Source: Thiohalobacter sp.
GTDB taxonomy: Bacteria; Pseudomonadota; Gammaproteobacteria; Thiohalobacterales; Thiohalobacteraceae
NCBI RefSeq assembly: GCF_027000115.1
Contig: NZ_JALTON010000050.1
Coordinates: 1 to 39,644, forward strand
Reading direction: 5' to 3'
Length of the DNA: 39,644 nucleotides
A model generated the notes under the pieces. The model was not told the DNA's origin. It did not search any database and saw only the letters and a list, made by a program, of their open reading frames with translations. Of the stretch, positions 30,561 to 39,644 are shown piece after piece (position 1 is the first letter of the stretch; each line of letters starts with the position of its first letter). A program made the position numbers and the translations under genes.

Positions 30561-32675
30561 TCAGCCCGGGCGGGCGCGCAGTTCCAGCAGCTCGCACTGG
30601 GCGCAGCGCGGTTTCTGCCTGCCGCGCGGACGCTGTCGCCGATAGTGGCCATCGCGATGCAGCACCCAGGCCTGGGTGTTGTCGGCCAGATAGAGTTCCA
30701 GCCCTTCCTTCATGATCTGCTTGCGCAGGGTGGGGTCTTCCACCGGAAAACAGGTTTCCACGCGTCGGAAGAAGTTGCGGTCCATCCAGTCCGCGCTGGA
30801 CAGCCACAGCTCCTCATTGCCGTCGTTGCGGAAGTGGAAGACACGCGTGTGTTCGAGGAAGCGCCCGACGATGGAACGCACCTGGATGCGTTCGGACACG
30901 CCGGGCACGCCGGGGCGCAGGCAGCAGACGCCGCGGACGATGAGGTCGATGCGCACGCCTGCCTGCGAGGCGGCATACAGGGCCTGGATGATCTGCGGTT
31001 CGATCAGTGCATTCATCTTGGCGATGATGCGGGCGCGCTTGCCCTGGCGTGCAAACGCAGCCTCGCGCTCGATTTTTTCCATCAGTGCCTTGTGCAGGGT
31101 GAAGGGTGACTGCAGCAGCTTGCGCAGGGGTTTGACCTTGCCCAGGCTGGTGAGCTGCTGGAAGATCCGGCGCACGTCTTCGCCGATGACCTTGTCGGCG
31201 GTGAGCAGGCCATAGTCGGTATACAGGCGCGCGGTGCGGGCATGGTAGTTGCCGGTGCCGAGGTGCACATAGTGACGCAGCCGCCGGCCCTCGCGGCGGG
31301 TGACGAGGATCATCTTGGCGTGGGTCTTGTAGCCGACCACGCCATAGGTCACGTGCGCGCCGGCTTCCTGCAGCCGGTTTGCGAGCTGGATGTTGGCCTC
31401 CTCGTCAAAGCGCGCGCGCAATTCCACCACCACCGTGACCTCCTTGCCGTTGCGCGCGGCGGCAACCAGGGCGTCCACCACCGCGGAATCCGGGCCGGTA
31501 CGGTAGAGGGTCTGCTTGATGGCCAGAACCTGGGGGTCGGTGGCCGCCTGGCGCAGGAAATCGAGCACCGGCGCGAAGGACTCGAAGGGGTGGTGCAGCA
31601 GCACGTCCTGGCGGCGCAGGATCTCGAAGATGTTCTGTTCCGCCGGCAGCGCAGTCGGCCGGCTGGGCTTGAAGGGCAGGTACTTGAGATCCGGCCGCTC
31701 CACCAGATCGGCGATGGCGATGAGCCGGTTGAGATTCACCGGGCCGTTGACCTGGTACAGGTCGGCCTCGGTCAGCCCGAACTGGGCGAGCAGGAAATCG
31801 GCCATTCTGCGGCTGCAGTTGTCGGCCACCTCCAGGCGCACCGCATCGCCGTAACGGCGGGACAGCAGCTCGCCCTCCATGGCCCGCATCAGGTCATCGA
31901 TTTCTTCCTCGTCGACGAACAGGTCGCTGTTGCGGGTGACCCGGAACTGGTAGCAGCCGGTCACCTTCATGCCGGGAAAGAGCTCGTCGACATGGGCGTG
32001 GATGACGGAGGACAGGAACACAAAGTCATAGGGGCCGGCGCCGCTGCTCTCGGGCAGGCGGATCAGGCGCGGCAGCGAACGCGGGGCCTGGACGATGGCT
32101 ATGCCGCCGGAGCGGCCAAAGGCGTCCTTGCCTTCCAGCGACACGATGAAGTTCAGGCTCTTGTTGAGAATGCGGGGGAAGGGGTGCGCGGGATCCAGGC
32201 CCAGCGGACTCAGCACCGGCATCAGTTCCTGGCTGAAGTATTTCTGCACCCACTGTGCCTGGGTTTCGCTCCAGTCGCTGCGGCGTAGGAAGCGGATCTG
32301 CTCGGACTCCAGCGCGGGAATCAGCTCGTCGTTGAGCACCCGGTACTGGAGGTCCACCAGGTCATGGGCCTCGGCGCTGATCTGGGCCAGTGCCTCCTGC
32401 GGGGTGAGGCCGTCGGATCCCGTTTCCACCGAGCCGGATTCGAGCTTCTGCTTGAGTCCGGCAACGCGGATTTCGAAGAATTCGTCCAGGTTGGTGCTGG
32501 AGATGCAGAGAAACTTCAGGCGCTCCAGCAGGGGTGTGTCCGGGTCCCGTGCCTGTTCCAGCACGCGCCGGTTGAAGGCGAGCAGGCTGAGTTCACGGTT
32601 GATGTAGAGATCCGGGCTGGTGAGGCTGATGGCATCCATGGGAGCTGGTGGTGACGTTGGCGATTTGCTGACCAT
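30561..32675 (-). CDS. ppk: Polyphosphate kinase 1
   Basis: A 704-residue PPK1. N-terminal YINRELSLLAFNRRVLEQAR and FLCISSTNLDEFFEIRVAG are hallmark segments. The catalytic core includes KQTLYRTGPDSAVVDALVAA, VVVELRARFDEEANIQLANR, GYKTHAKMILVTRREG and YVHLGTGNYHARTARLYTD (about 467-485), the autophosphorylation region, then NALIEPQIIQALYAASQAG. It makes polyphosphate from ATP. The start at 32675 is the first Met of the frame; the Met at 32639 is possible. It shares the 150-bp divergent region with pstC, including two arrays of Pho-type repeats. The 118-bp gap to ppx shows only a short stem. Confidence 0.96.
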   Translation of the reverse strand: MVSKSPTSPPAPMDAISLTSPDLYINRELSLLAFNRRVLEQARDPDTPLLERLKFLCISSTNLDEFFEIRVAGLKQKLESGSVETGSDGLTPQEALAQISAEAHDLVDLQYRVLNDELIPALESEQIRFLRRSDWSETQAQWVQKYFSQELMPVLSPLGLDPAHPFPRILNKSLNFIVSLEGKDAFGRSGGIAIVQAPRSLPRLIRLPESSGAGPYDFVFLSSVIHAHVDELFPGMKVTGCYQFRVTRNSDLFVDEEEIDDLMRAMEGELLSRRYGDAVRLEVADNCSRRMADFLLAQFGLTEADLYQVNGPVNLNRLIAIADLVERPDLKYLPFKPSRPTALPAEQNIFEILRRQDVLLHHPFESFAPVLDFLRQAATDPQVLAIKQTLYRTGPDSAVVDALVAAARNGKEVTVVVELRARFDEEANIQLANRLQEAGAHVTYGVVGYKTHAKMILVTRREGRRLRHYVHLGTGNYHARTARLYTDYGLLTADKVIGEDVRRIFQQLTSLGKVKPLRKLLQSPFTLHKALMEKIEREAAFARQGKRARIIAKMNALIEPQIIQALYAASQAGVRIDLIVRGVCCLRPGVPGVSERIQVRSIVGRFLEHTRVFHFRNDGNEELWLSSADWMDRNFFRRVETCFPVEDPTLRKQIMKEGLELYLADNTQAWVLHRDGHYRRQRPRGRQKPRCAQCELLELRARPG

Positions 32676-32716
32676 TATGCCCGACCGGCCGCAGCCCGAC
32701 AGACTTCCGAGGGAAA

Positions 32717-32743
32717 TGTCACGGAAACGTCATGAACACGTCC
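32717..32743 (+). promoter_or_regulatory. Distal three-repeat Pho-type site between ppk and pstC
   Basis: TGTCA (32717), CGTCA (32728) and CGTCC (32739) are exactly 11 bp apart. The site is 67 bp upstream of the proximal Pho box of pstC and about 40 bp upstream of the ppk start, so it may serve either gene. The third repeat is degenerate. Confidence 0.5.
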
Positions 32744-32783
32744 CGTCGCGGGCCGGCCGGCGGTGCCGGGCTATACGGGGCGC

Positions 32784-32818
32784 CTTGTCACACAACTGTC
32801 ATATTGAGCGCCTAGCAT
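32784..32818 (+). promoter_or_regulatory. pstC Pho box and -10
   Basis: TTGTCACACAACTGTCATAT places TGTCA at 32786 and 32797, 11 bp apart. TAGCAT (32813-32818) is a likely -10. The predicted start of transcription (about 32825) is adjacent to the pstC ATG at 32826 and no Shine-Dalgarno sequence is visible. Confidence 0.75.
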
Positions 32819-32825
32819 ACGCGCC

Positions 32826-35108
32826 ATGAGTGAGTCCGGCCCCTCCCGCCCCTCCGTTCTGGAGCGTATTCCCGCCGAGACGCGTGCCCGGCGATGGCGC
32901 TGGCGCACGCTCAAGGACTGGCTCGCCCGTTATGGCGTGAGCGCCGGCGGGATCGGCGTGATCGTCGCCATCCTGCTGATTTTCTTCTATCTCCTCTACG
33001 TAGTGATGCCGCTGCTCGAGCCCGGCGAGGCGAGCCCGGTGGCCGACTATGCGGCGCCCTCGGCCGAGGTGCCGGTGGTGCACCTGGCCATGGAGGAACA
33101 GGCGGAAATCGGTGTCCGCTACGGCCGCGATGGCCGGGTGAGCTTCTTCAGAACCGATACCGGTGCCGTGCTGGACGAGCGCCGGTTGTCCCTGCCCGAG
33201 GGTGTGTCCGTCACCAGCGTTGCGGTGGCGCGGCCCGACAGTCACGCCGTGGCCTACGGCCTGTCCGACGGGCGTGCCCTGGTGGTCAAGGACCGCTACC
33301 GGGTGAGCTACCCCGATGACCGGCGGCTGATCACCCCGGAACTCGAGTATCCGCTGGGTGAGGAACCGGTGGTGGTGGATCCGGAAGGGCAGCCGCTCAC
33401 CGCGCTGGGCCTGGAACTGGACGAGGAGTCGACCCTGGTCGGGGCCACGGCCGACGGCCGCCTGGTGCTGACCAACATCCGCCGCGAAGAATCCTTCCTC
33501 GGCGATGAAGTAGAGCTGGTCGAGACCCGCACCGAGCTGCCGCGCCAACTCGATGACATCCGCTTCCTGCTGATCAACCCCCAGCAGTGGGTGCTGCATG
33601 TCGCCGACGGCACCGGCCGGCTGGTGCACTACGACATATCCGACAAGGAATCCCCGCGCATCGTCGAGGAAGTGCGCCTGCTTGGTGATCGCAAGGGCGC
33701 CACCCTCACCGCCCTGCGATTCCTCACTGGGGGCATCTCGCTGCTGGCCGGCGCCTCGGACGGCAGCATCAGCCAGTGGTTCGCGGTGCGCGACGAGGAA
33801 GGCCAGGAGCGGCTGCGGCGTATCCGCGAGTTCCACGAGCAGTCCGCGCCCATAGTCGGCATTGCCAGCGAGTATGCCCGCAAGGGCTTTCTGGCCGCGG
33901 ACTCCAACGGCAACCTGGCCATCTACCACGCCACTGCGCACAACCTGATTCTCAGGGAAAAGGTGAGCGACGGCCGGCCTGCCGCCATTGCCATCGCGCC
34001 GCGCGCCAATGCCTGGCTGGCCGAGGACGGCAACGGTCGGTTGCACTTCTGGGCCGTGCACAACGAGCATCCGGAGATTTCCTGGTCCTCGTTGTGGGGC
34101 AAGGTCTGGTACGAAAGTTATGACGAGCCCGCCTATATCTGGCAGTCGTCCTCGGCCAGCAACGACTTCGAGCCCAAGTTCAGCCTCACGCCGCTGTCCT
34201 TCGGCACCCTCAAGGCGGCCTTTTATGCCATGCTGATCGGCGCGCCTCTGGCCATCCTGGGCGCCATCTATACCGCCTACTTCATGGCCCCGCGCATGCG
34301 CGGGGCGGTCAAGCCCACCATCGAGATCATGGAAGCCCTGCCCACCGTGATCCTGGGCTTTCTTGCCGGCCTGTGGCTGGCGCCGCTGGTCGAGAAGTAC
34401 CTCCCGGGCATCTTTGCCCTGCTGCTGGTGATGCCGCTGGGCGTGCTGCTGGTGTCCTTCCTGTGGACGCGGCTGCCGGAACGCGTACGCCATCGGGTGC
34501 CCGATGGCTGGGAGGCGTTGTTGCTGGTGCCGGTGCTGGTGCTGATCGGCTGGCTGTCCTTTACCCTCTCCCATCCCATCGAGAATCTGCTGTTCGACGG
34601 GGACATGCGCCTGTGGCTGACGCACACCATGGGCATCGACTTCGACCAGCGCAACTCGCTGGTGGTCGGCCTGGCCATGGGCTTCGCCGTCATTCCGACC
34701 ATCTTTTCCATCGCCGAGGATGCCATCTTCAATGTGCCCAAGCAGTTGACCACCGGCTCTCTGGCACTGGGCGCCACGCCCTGGCAGACGCTGGTGCGGG
34801 TGGTCATCCTGACCGCCAGCCCGGGCATATTCTCGGCGGTTATGATCGGTCTGGGGCGTGCCGTCGGCGAGACCATGATCGTGCTCATGGCCACCGGCAA
34901 CACGCCGGTCATGGACTGGAGCATTTTCCAGGGCATGCGCACCCTGTCTGCGAACATTGCGGTGGAAATGCCGGAGTCGGAGGTGGGCAGCACCCACTAC
35001 CGGGTGCTGTTCCTGGCGGCACTGGTGCTGTTCCTGTTCACCTTCCTGTTCAACACCGTGGCCGAGCTGGTCCGCCAGCGGTTGCGGCGCAAGTATGCGA
35101 GCCTGTAG
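32826..35108 (+). CDS. pstC: Phosphate ABC transporter permease PstC with periplasmic repeat domain
   Basis: A 760-residue PstC, far longer than the 319-residue E. coli form. TM1 spans about 39-63, then a periplasmic region to about 455. That region holds repeated short motifs roughly 50 residues apart: GRDGRVSFF (~95), LSDGRALVV (~143), TADGRLVLT (~204), DGTGRLVHY (~257), SDGSISQWF (~305), SNGNLAIYH (~354) and GNGRLHFWA (~396), suggesting a seven-bladed beta-propeller. The C-terminal permease domain has FGTLKAAFYAMLIGAPLAIL, EALPTVILGFLAGLWL and the coupling loop GLGRAVGETMIVLMATGNTP. Pho box and leaderless-type start upstream. It pairs with PstA, 9 bp downstream. Confidence 0.93.
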   Translation: MSESGPSRPSVLERIPAETRARRWRWRTLKDWLARYGVSAGGIGVIVAILLIFFYLLYVVMPLLEPGEASPVADYAAPSAEVPVVHLAMEEQAEIGVRYGRDGRVSFFRTDTGAVLDERRLSLPEGVSVTSVAVARPDSHAVAYGLSDGRALVVKDRYRVSYPDDRRLITPELEYPLGEEPVVVDPEGQPLTALGLELDEESTLVGATADGRLVLTNIRREESFLGDEVELVETRTELPRQLDDIRFLLINPQQWVLHVADGTGRLVHYDISDKESPRIVEEVRLLGDRKGATLTALRFLTGGISLLAGASDGSISQWFAVRDEEGQERLRRIREFHEQSAPIVGIASEYARKGFLAADSNGNLAIYHATAHNLILREKVSDGRPAAIAIAPRANAWLAEDGNGRLHFWAVHNEHPEISWSSLWGKVWYESYDEPAYIWQSSSASNDFEPKFSLTPLSFGTLKAAFYAMLIGAPLAILGAIYTAYFMAPRMRGAVKPTIEIMEALPTVILGFLAGLWLAPLVEKYLPGIFALLLVMPLGVLLVSFLWTRLPERVRHRVPDGWEALLLVPVLVLIGWLSFTLSHPIENLLFDGDMRLWLTHTMGIDFDQRNSLVVGLAMGFAVIPTIFSIAEDAIFNVPKQLTTGSLALGATPWQTLVRVVILTASPGIFSAVMIGLGRAVGETMIVLMATGNTPVMDWSIFQGMRTLSANIAVEMPESEVGSTHYRVLFLAALVLFLFTFLFNTVAELVRQRLRRKYASL

Positions 35109-35117
35109 GGAAACGAT

Positions 35118-36785
35118 ATGAAGGCCGGCTTCAGGCACTGGTTGAGCAGCGGTTCCCCGTGGATCTGGATCAATGCCGCGGCAGTGAGTGCCAGCCTCAT
35201 CATGGTGGTGGGCCTGCTGGCATTGATCGCCGTGCGCGGCATGGGGCACTTCTGGCCGGCAGCCATCCATGAAATCCAGTACCGCGGCGATGACGGCACC
35301 GTCACCCGCCTTATCGGCGAGATCACCGAACGGGAGACCGTGAGCCGTGCGTACCTGGAGGCCGCCGGCATGCAGGTGCCGGGTGACCTGGACCTTGTCG
35401 AACGTTTCCTGCTCAAGACCGGCAACCGCGATGTCACCGGCTTCGACTTCCGCTGGCTCATCCGGCCGCGGGTGATCGAGGACAGCAACCCGCCCGGGCT
35501 GATGGCGCTGGAACGCCATGAATGGGGCAACTTCTATGGTTACCTGGTCGAGCTGCGCGAAGCCGGCCAGACGGTTGCCAGTGGCGAGACGGCCTGGGAG
35601 GCGCTGCAGCCGCGCCTGGAGCGCGCCCACGACCTATACGAGCAGATCCGAGAAATCGAGAAGGACGATATCGGTAACATCAACTATGGCATGGAACGGC
35701 TGCGGCTGGAACAGCGTCGCCTTGAACTCGAGGGGCGGGCCACGCCCGAGGCCCTTGCCGAACTGGACCGGGAGCGCGCGGAATTGCAGCAGCGTTACCA
35801 GGCATTGCAGGCGCGTCTCGCTGAGCTGCATGGCGAGATCGCGCGCGACAGTCTCATTGCCGAGGCGATGACCGGCCAGCAGGTCGAGATCCCGCTGGCC
35901 AAGATCGTGCGTGCCTACCGGCCCAATGCCATGGGGCTTGGCGACAAGCTTGGTTTCTACATGGCCAAGCTCTGGGAATTCGTCAGCGACGAGCCGCGCG
36001 AGGCCAATACCGAGGGTGGCATCTTCCCGGCCATCTTCGGCACCGTGATGATGGTGTTCATCATGTCCATCCTGGTCACGCCCTTTGGTGTGGTGGCCGC
36101 GGTCTATTTGCGCGAGTATGCCACCCAGGGGCCGTTGACGCGGCTGATCCGCATTGCAGTGAACAATCTGGCCGGCGTGCCGTCCATCGTCTACGGCGTT
36201 TTCGGTCTGGGATTCTTCGTCTATTTCCTGGGCGGCAATATCGATGCCCTGTTTTTCCCCGAGGCCCTGCCGGCGCCCACCTTCGGCACGCCGGGCCTGC
36301 TCTGGGCCTCGCTGACCCTGGCCCTGCTGACCCTGCCGGTGGTGATCGTGGCCACCGAGGAAGGACTGACCCGCATTCCGCGCTCCATCCGCGAGGGCAG
36401 CCTCGCGCTGGGCGCAACCAAGGCCGAGACCCTGTGGCGGACCATCCTGCCCATGGCCAGCCCGGCCATGATGACCGGTCTGATCCTGGCCGTAGCGCGC
36501 GCCGCCGGCGAGGTGGCGCCGCTGATGCTGGTCGGTGTGGTCAAGCTGGCGCCCTCGTTACCGCTGGACAGCAACTTCCCCTTCCTGCATCTGGACCGCA
36601 AGTTCATGCACCTGGGCTTCCACATCTATGATGTCGGGTTCCAGAGCCCCAACGTGGAGGCCGCACGGCCACTGGTCTACGCCACGGCGCTGCTGCTGGT
36701 GGTGGTGATCGTGGTGCTGAACCTGGCTGCGATCGCCATCCGCAACCGTTTGCGGGAACAGTACAAGTCCTTCGACCAGGGCTGA
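35118..36785 (+). CDS. pstA: Phosphate ABC transporter permease PstA with coiled-coil insertion
   Basis: A 555-residue PstA. TM1 is near 22-40; then a long extracytoplasmic region with a predicted coiled coil at about 170-245 ([40 protein letters not shown]). The permease core from about 295 has [60 protein letters not shown] and the coupling loop [20 protein letters not shown]. It partners PstC in the phosphate importer. The insertion is in the same place as PstC's, so the two may pack together in the periplasm (inference). It is 7 bp before pstB. Confidence 0.94.
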   Translation: MKAGFRHWLSSGSPWIWINAAAVSASLIMVVGLLALIAVRGMGHFWPAAIHEIQYRGDDGTVTRLIGEITERETVSRAYLEAAGMQVPGDLDLVERFLLKTGNRDVTGFDFRWLIRPRVIEDSNPPGLMALERHEWGNFYGYLVELREAGQTVASGETAWEALQPRLERAHDLYEQIREIEKDDIGNINYGMERLRLEQRRLELEGRATPEALAELDRERAELQQRYQALQARLAELHGEIARDSLIAEAMTGQQVEIPLAKIVRAYRPNAMGLGDKLGFYMAKLWEFVSDEPREANTEGGIFPAIFGTVMMVFIMSILVTPFGVVAAVYLREYATQGPLTRLIRIAVNNLAGVPSIVYGVFGLGFFVYFLGGNIDALFFPEALPAPTFGTPGLLWASLTLALLTLPVVIVATEEGLTRIPRSIREGSLALGATKAETLWRTILPMASPAMMTGLILAVARAAGEVAPLMLVGVVKLAPSLPLDSNFPFLHLDRKFMHLGFHIYDVGFQSPNVEAARPLVYATALLLVVVIVVLNLAAIAIRNRLREQYKSFDQG

Positions 36786-36792
36786 GCGCCCG

Positions 36793-37650
36793 ATGCGAGT
36801 AAAGACACCCATGAGCGAACAAGGCACACCCACCCATGCATTGGATCCCAGCATCCTGGAGTCCCGTCCCATGCAGCCGCCGGGGCTGGAGCACGAGGAT
36901 ATCTGTCTGGAAGTCCGCGACCTGGATCTCTACTATGGCGAGAAGCAGGCGCTGAAGAAGATCAACATGCGCATTCCGCGGCAGCGGGTGACGGCCTTCA
37001 TCGGTCCCAGTGGCTGCGGCAAGTCCACCCTGCTTCGGTGTTTCAATCGCATGAACGACCTGGTCGATGGCTGTCGGGTCGAGGGCGCCATCGAGCTCGA
37101 CGGTCAGGACATCTATGACAAGAGTGTCAACGTCGCCGATCTGCGGCGTCGGGTGGGCATGGTATTCCAGAAGCCCAATCCCTTTCCCAAGAGCATCTAC
37201 GAGAATGTCGCCTACGGCCTGCGGCTGCAGGGCGTGAACAGCAGGCGCATCCTCGACGAGGTGGTGGAGCGCTCGCTGCGCGGCGCTGCACTCTGGGACG
37301 AGGTCAAGGATCGTCTGCACGACAGTGCCATGGGACTGTCCGGTGGTCAGCAGCAGCGCCTGGTCATCGCCCGTGCCATCGCCATAGAGCCCGAAGTGTT
37401 GCTGCTCGACGAACCGGCCTCGGCGCTGGATCCGATCTCCACACTGAAGATCGAGGAGCTGATCTACGAGCTGAAGTCCGACTACACCATCGTCATCGTG
37501 ACCCACAACATGCAGCAGGCGGCGCGGGTTTCGGACTATACTGCCTTCATGTACCTCGGTGAGCTCATCGAGCACGGCGATACCAACACCATCTTCACCA
37601 ACCCGGCGAAGAAGATGACGGAAGACTATATCACCGGCCGTTACGGCTGA
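36793..37650 (+). CDS. pstB: Phosphate ABC transporter ATP-binding protein PstB
   Basis: A 285-residue ABC ATPase with Walker [13 protein letters not shown], the PstB insertion [21 protein letters not shown]-loop [19 protein letters not shown], signature [16 protein letters not shown], Walker [15 protein letters not shown] and H-loop [13 protein letters not shown]. It powers PstCA. The N-terminus is about 30 residues longer than E. coli PstB. The start may be 36793 or the ATG at 36811 (MSEQGTP); neither has a clear ribosome site. Confidence 0.96.
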   Translation: MRVKTPMSEQGTPTHALDPSILESRPMQPPGLEHEDICLEVRDLDLYYGEKQALKKINMRIPRQRVTAFIGPSGCGKSTLLRCFNRMNDLVDGCRVEGAIELDGQDIYDKSVNVADLRRRVGMVFQKPNPFPKSIYENVAYGLRLQGVNSRRILDEVVERSLRGAALWDEVKDRLHDSAMGLSGGQQQRLVIARAIAIEPEVLLLDEPASALDPISTLKIEELIYELKSDYTIVIVTHNMQQAARVSDYTAFMYLGELIEHGDTNTIFTNPAKKMTEDYITGRYG

Positions 37651-37678
37651 GTCGGGCAGGGCATCCCAGGAGCACGAC

Positions 37679-38401
37679 ATGGACAAGAACAGCATCGGTC
37701 AGCACATCTCACGGCAGTACAACGCCGAGCTGGAAGATATTCGCAACAAGGTGCTGGCCATGGGAGGGCTGGTCGAGCAGCAGGTGGCCGATGCCATGGT
37801 GGCGCTGCTCGAGGGCGACGAGCGCATGGCCGACATCGTCATCAACAATGACTTCAAGGTGAATGCCCTGGAAGTCGCGATCGACGAGGAATGCAACTTC
37901 ATTCTCGCCCGGCGCCAGCCGGCGGCGAGTGACCTGCGCCTGATCATGGCGGTGATCAAGACCATTACCGATCTCGAGCGCATCGGCGACGAGGCCGAGC
38001 GCATTGCGCGCATGGCACAGCACATTGCCAGCAAGGATGTGGCCAACCGCTATCATGACCGGCTCGAGCACCTGGGCGACCTCTCGCGCAAGATGCTGCA
38101 TGGCGCGCTGGATGCCTTTGCCCGCATGGATCCCGAGCTGGCGGTTCAGGTGTGGCACGAGGATGCCAAGATCGACAAGGAGTACGAGGGCGTGATGCGG
38201 CAGATGATCACGCTGATGATGGAAGATTCGCGGGCCATTCCCAGCGTGCTGGATGCCATGTGGGCGGCGCGCGCGCTGGAACGCATCGGCGACCGTGCCG
38301 GGAACATCTGCGAGTACGTGATCTATCTGGTCAAGGGCAAGGATGTGCGCCACACCAGCCTCGAGCAGCTGGAGCGCGAGGCGCACGAGGGGAAGGACTG
38401 A
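37679..38401 (+). CDS. phoU: Phosphate signalling protein PhoU
   Basis: A 240-residue PhoU with two repeated three-helix bundles. Motifs: EDIRNKVLAMGGLVEQQVAD, then LEVAIDEECNFILARRQPAA and DLRLIMAVIKTITDLERIGD in the first repeat, and ARALERIGDRAGNICEYVIY in the second. The E/DxxxD positions bind metal clusters in the family. PhoU links Pst transport to PhoR and restrains the Pho response when phosphate is ample. AGGAG precedes the ATG. It is the last gene of pstCAB-phoU. Confidence 0.96.
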   Translation: MDKNSIGQHISRQYNAELEDIRNKVLAMGGLVEQQVADAMVALLEGDERMADIVINNDFKVNALEVAIDEECNFILARRQPAASDLRLIMAVIKTITDLERIGDEAERIARMAQHIASKDVANRYHDRLEHLGDLSRKMLHGALDAFARMDPELAVQVWHEDAKIDKEYEGVMRQMITLMMEDSRAIPSVLDAMWAARALERIGDRAGNICEYVIYLVKGKDVRHTSLEQLEREAHEGKD

Positions 38402-38421
38402 CGGATGTCGTGGTTTGACGG

Positions 38422-38647
38422 ATAGCCACGGTATCCACCGAATCCACGGAAACCGTCAATGGCCTGTCCGGTTCCCTGCCGTGAGTGCCGAATGATCGTT
38501 GCCGTGGATGCAGTGGGTGCAGTGGCCGTCCAGATGATGATAGCCACGGTATCCACCGGACCCACGGAAACCGTCGATCGCGTGTCCGTTTCCCTGCGGT
38601 TAGCGCCGAACAGTTGTTTCCGTGGGTTCAGTGGGTGCAGTGGCCGT
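38422..38647. repeat. Tandem pair of palindromic repeats, 118-bp period
   Basis: ATAGCCACGGTATCCACCG starts both copies (38422 and 38540); each runs about 108 bp and ends GTGGGTGCAGTGGCCGT (ending 38529 and 38647). Within each copy the left arm (near 38424-38453) is an imperfect inverse of the right arm (near 38498-38526), with core CCACGG paired with CCGTGG. No gene is found in this 288-bp phoU-argF gap. It is probably a REP/MITE-type non-coding repeat. Confidence 0.85.
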
Positions 38648-38689
38648 TGAACAGGGAACCGCCCCTGGCCTGGTGCCGTGCTCCGGCAA

Positions 38690-39592
38690 TCAGCCGAGCA
38701 GGAATTCCAGCAGTGCCTTCTGGGCATGCAAGCGGTTCTCGGCCTGATCCCAGACCAGGCTGCGCGGGCCGTCGATGACGGAGGTGGCGACCTCTTCCCC
38801 GCGATGGGCCGGCAGGCAGTGCATGAACACGGCGTCCGCTGCTGCGCACTCCATGATTTCGTCGGTCACCTGATAGTCCGCAAAGGCGCGCTCGCGCTGC
38901 GCCTGTTCCTCTTCCTGTCCCATGCTCGCCCAGACGTCGGTGGTCACCAGATCGGCACCGGTCGCGGCCTCGCGCGGATCGCGCACGATCGCTACCCGGT
39001 CGCCGGCAGCGGCAAGGATATCGGGGGCGGGGTCGTAACCTTCCGGACAGGCAATGTGCAGCCGGAAGTCGAACTGGCGGGCGGCATTGATGTAGGAGTG
39101 ACACATGTTGTTGCCGTCGCCGATCCAGGCCACGGTACGGCCCTGGATGTCGCCGCGGTGCTCGACGAAGGTCTGCACGTCGGCCAGCAGCTGGCAGGGA
39201 TGGTAGCGGTCGGTCAGGGCATTGATGACCGGCACCCGCGACACGGCCGCAAAGCGTTCGATCTTCTCGTGCTCGAAGGTGCGGATCATGATGGCGTCGG
39301 CCATGCGTGACAGTACTCGCGCCGTGTCTTCCAGCGGTTCGCCACGCCCGAGCTGGGTGTCGCGCGGGGACAGGAACAGGGCATGGCCGCCGAGCTGGGC
39401 CATGCCGGCCTCGAAGGATACCCGGGTACGGGTCGAGGACTTTTCGAAGATCATGGCCAGCACCTTCCCCTTGAAGGGCTGGTAGAGTTCGCCCGCCTGA
39501 TGCCGGCGCTTGAGCTCGATCGCGCGCGCGATCAGCGCACGAAGCTCGTCGGATGACAGGTCGAGCAGGGTCAGGAAGTGCCGCACGCTCAC
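38690..39592 (-). CDS. argF: Ornithine carbamoyltransferase (anabolic)
   Basis: A 300-residue OTCase. It makes citrulline from ornithine and carbamoyl phosphate in arginine synthesis. The family motifs are present: [14 protein letters not shown] (carbamoyl-phosphate site), [29 protein letters not shown] (HPCQ) and [13 protein letters not shown] (HCLP ornithine site). The start is GTG at 39592, overlapping the stop of the preceding gene (GTGA), which indicates translational coupling. Length matches the family. Confidence 0.96.
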   Translation of the reverse strand: MSVRHFLTLLDLSSDELRALIARAIELKRRHQAGELYQPFKGKVLAMIFEKSSTRTRVSFEAGMAQLGGHALFLSPRDTQLGRGEPLEDTARVLSRMADAIMIRTFEHEKIERFAAVSRVPVINALTDRYHPCQLLADVQTFVEHRGDIQGRTVAWIGDGNNMCHSYINAARQFDFRLHIACPEGYDPAPDILAAAGDRVAIVRDPREAATGADLVTTDVWASMGQEEEQAQRERAFADYQVTDEIMECAAADAVFMHCLPAHRGEEVATSVIDGPRSLVWDQAENRLHAQKALLEFLLG

Positions 39593-39644
39593 GCCGCGGC
39601 CCCTTCCGAGGTGAAGCTGCGTACCAGTGCGGCGACTTCGTCGA
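39589..39644 (-). CDS. argD: 3' end of the gene before argF, probably acetylornithine aminotransferase
   Basis: The last 17 codons before a TGA that overlaps argF. They read [17 protein letters not shown], similar to the ends of ArgD proteins, and argD-argF gene order is common. The body of the gene lies beyond the window, so this is an inference from few residues and from arginine context. Confidence 0.5.
   Translation of the reverse strand, partial: DEVAALVRSFTSEGAAA

Noticed and set aside
29156-30652. Minus-strand open frame of 498 codons over ppx
   Set aside because: Antisense shadow of the exopolyphosphatase gene.
32799-35630. 943-codon minus-strand open frame across pstC and pstA
   Set aside because: Antisense to clear PstC and PstA; no recognisable domain.
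38422-38647. CRISPR array
   Set aside because: Only two long copies with a 10-bp spacer, and each copy is itself palindromic; no cas genes.

Overview
This window is a GC-rich chromosomal segment from a gammaproteobacterium. The gene content and order resemble Chromatiales/Ectothiorhodospiraceae-type or related sulfur-oxidising lineages; that placement is inferred from gene order and base composition, not from a search. No phage, plasmid, transposase or CRISPR array is visible. The unusual content lies in gene neighbourhoods, small dispersed palindromic repeats and promoter architecture.

Left part (1-12.5 kb): the 3' end of ispH faces a complete minor-pilin/PilY1 operon on the minus strand (fimT-pilV-pilW-pilX-pilY1-pilY2-pilE). 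This is the same ispH/pilE synteny known from Pseudomonas aeruginosa. Next to it is a second, PilY1-less minor-pilin set (gspH-like, pilW-like, pilX-like and pilV-like on minus), with a pilE-like gene diverging on plus. thiO (glycine oxidase) and a cysteine-poor Fur-family regulator follow.

Middle (12.9-24.5 kb): a 254-bp element with 19-bp terminal inverted repeats, tRNA-Thr(CGT) with a bidirectional terminator, an HDOD-GGDEF signalling pair, nadC, an AGCS amino-acid:cation symporter, and a TetR regulator whose 16-bp operator appears both at its own promoter and before a carboxymuconolactone-decarboxylase-like gene. A P2-type cation ATPase follows, divergent from a tight four-gene operon: two DUF1538 membrane proteins, a PII-like protein and a CBS-pair protein. 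That operon is the best candidate here for a poorly described system, a nucleotide-sensing transporter or channel.

Right part (24.5-38.4 kb): a phosphate island with phoB-phoR, pstS, a duplicated pstS tail with its terminator, a PilZ protein, ppx facing ppk, and pstC-pstA-pstB-phoU. Pho boxes phased at 11 bp precede phoB, pstS and pstC. PstC appears to carry a periplasmic beta-propeller-like insertion and PstA a coiled coil. The window closes with a 118-bp-period tandem palindromic repeat, argF and the last codons of probably argD.

How it fits together: PhoR/PhoB senses phosphate through PstSCAB-PhoU and probably drives phoB, pstS and pstCAB-phoU, while Ppk and Ppx make and degrade polyphosphate beside it. 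The GGDEF, HDOD and PilZ proteins suggest c-di-GMP control near the pilus genes, but no direct link is shown. Several promoters (fur-like, tetR, pstC) place the -10 box about 7 nt from the ATG, suggesting leaderless mRNAs.
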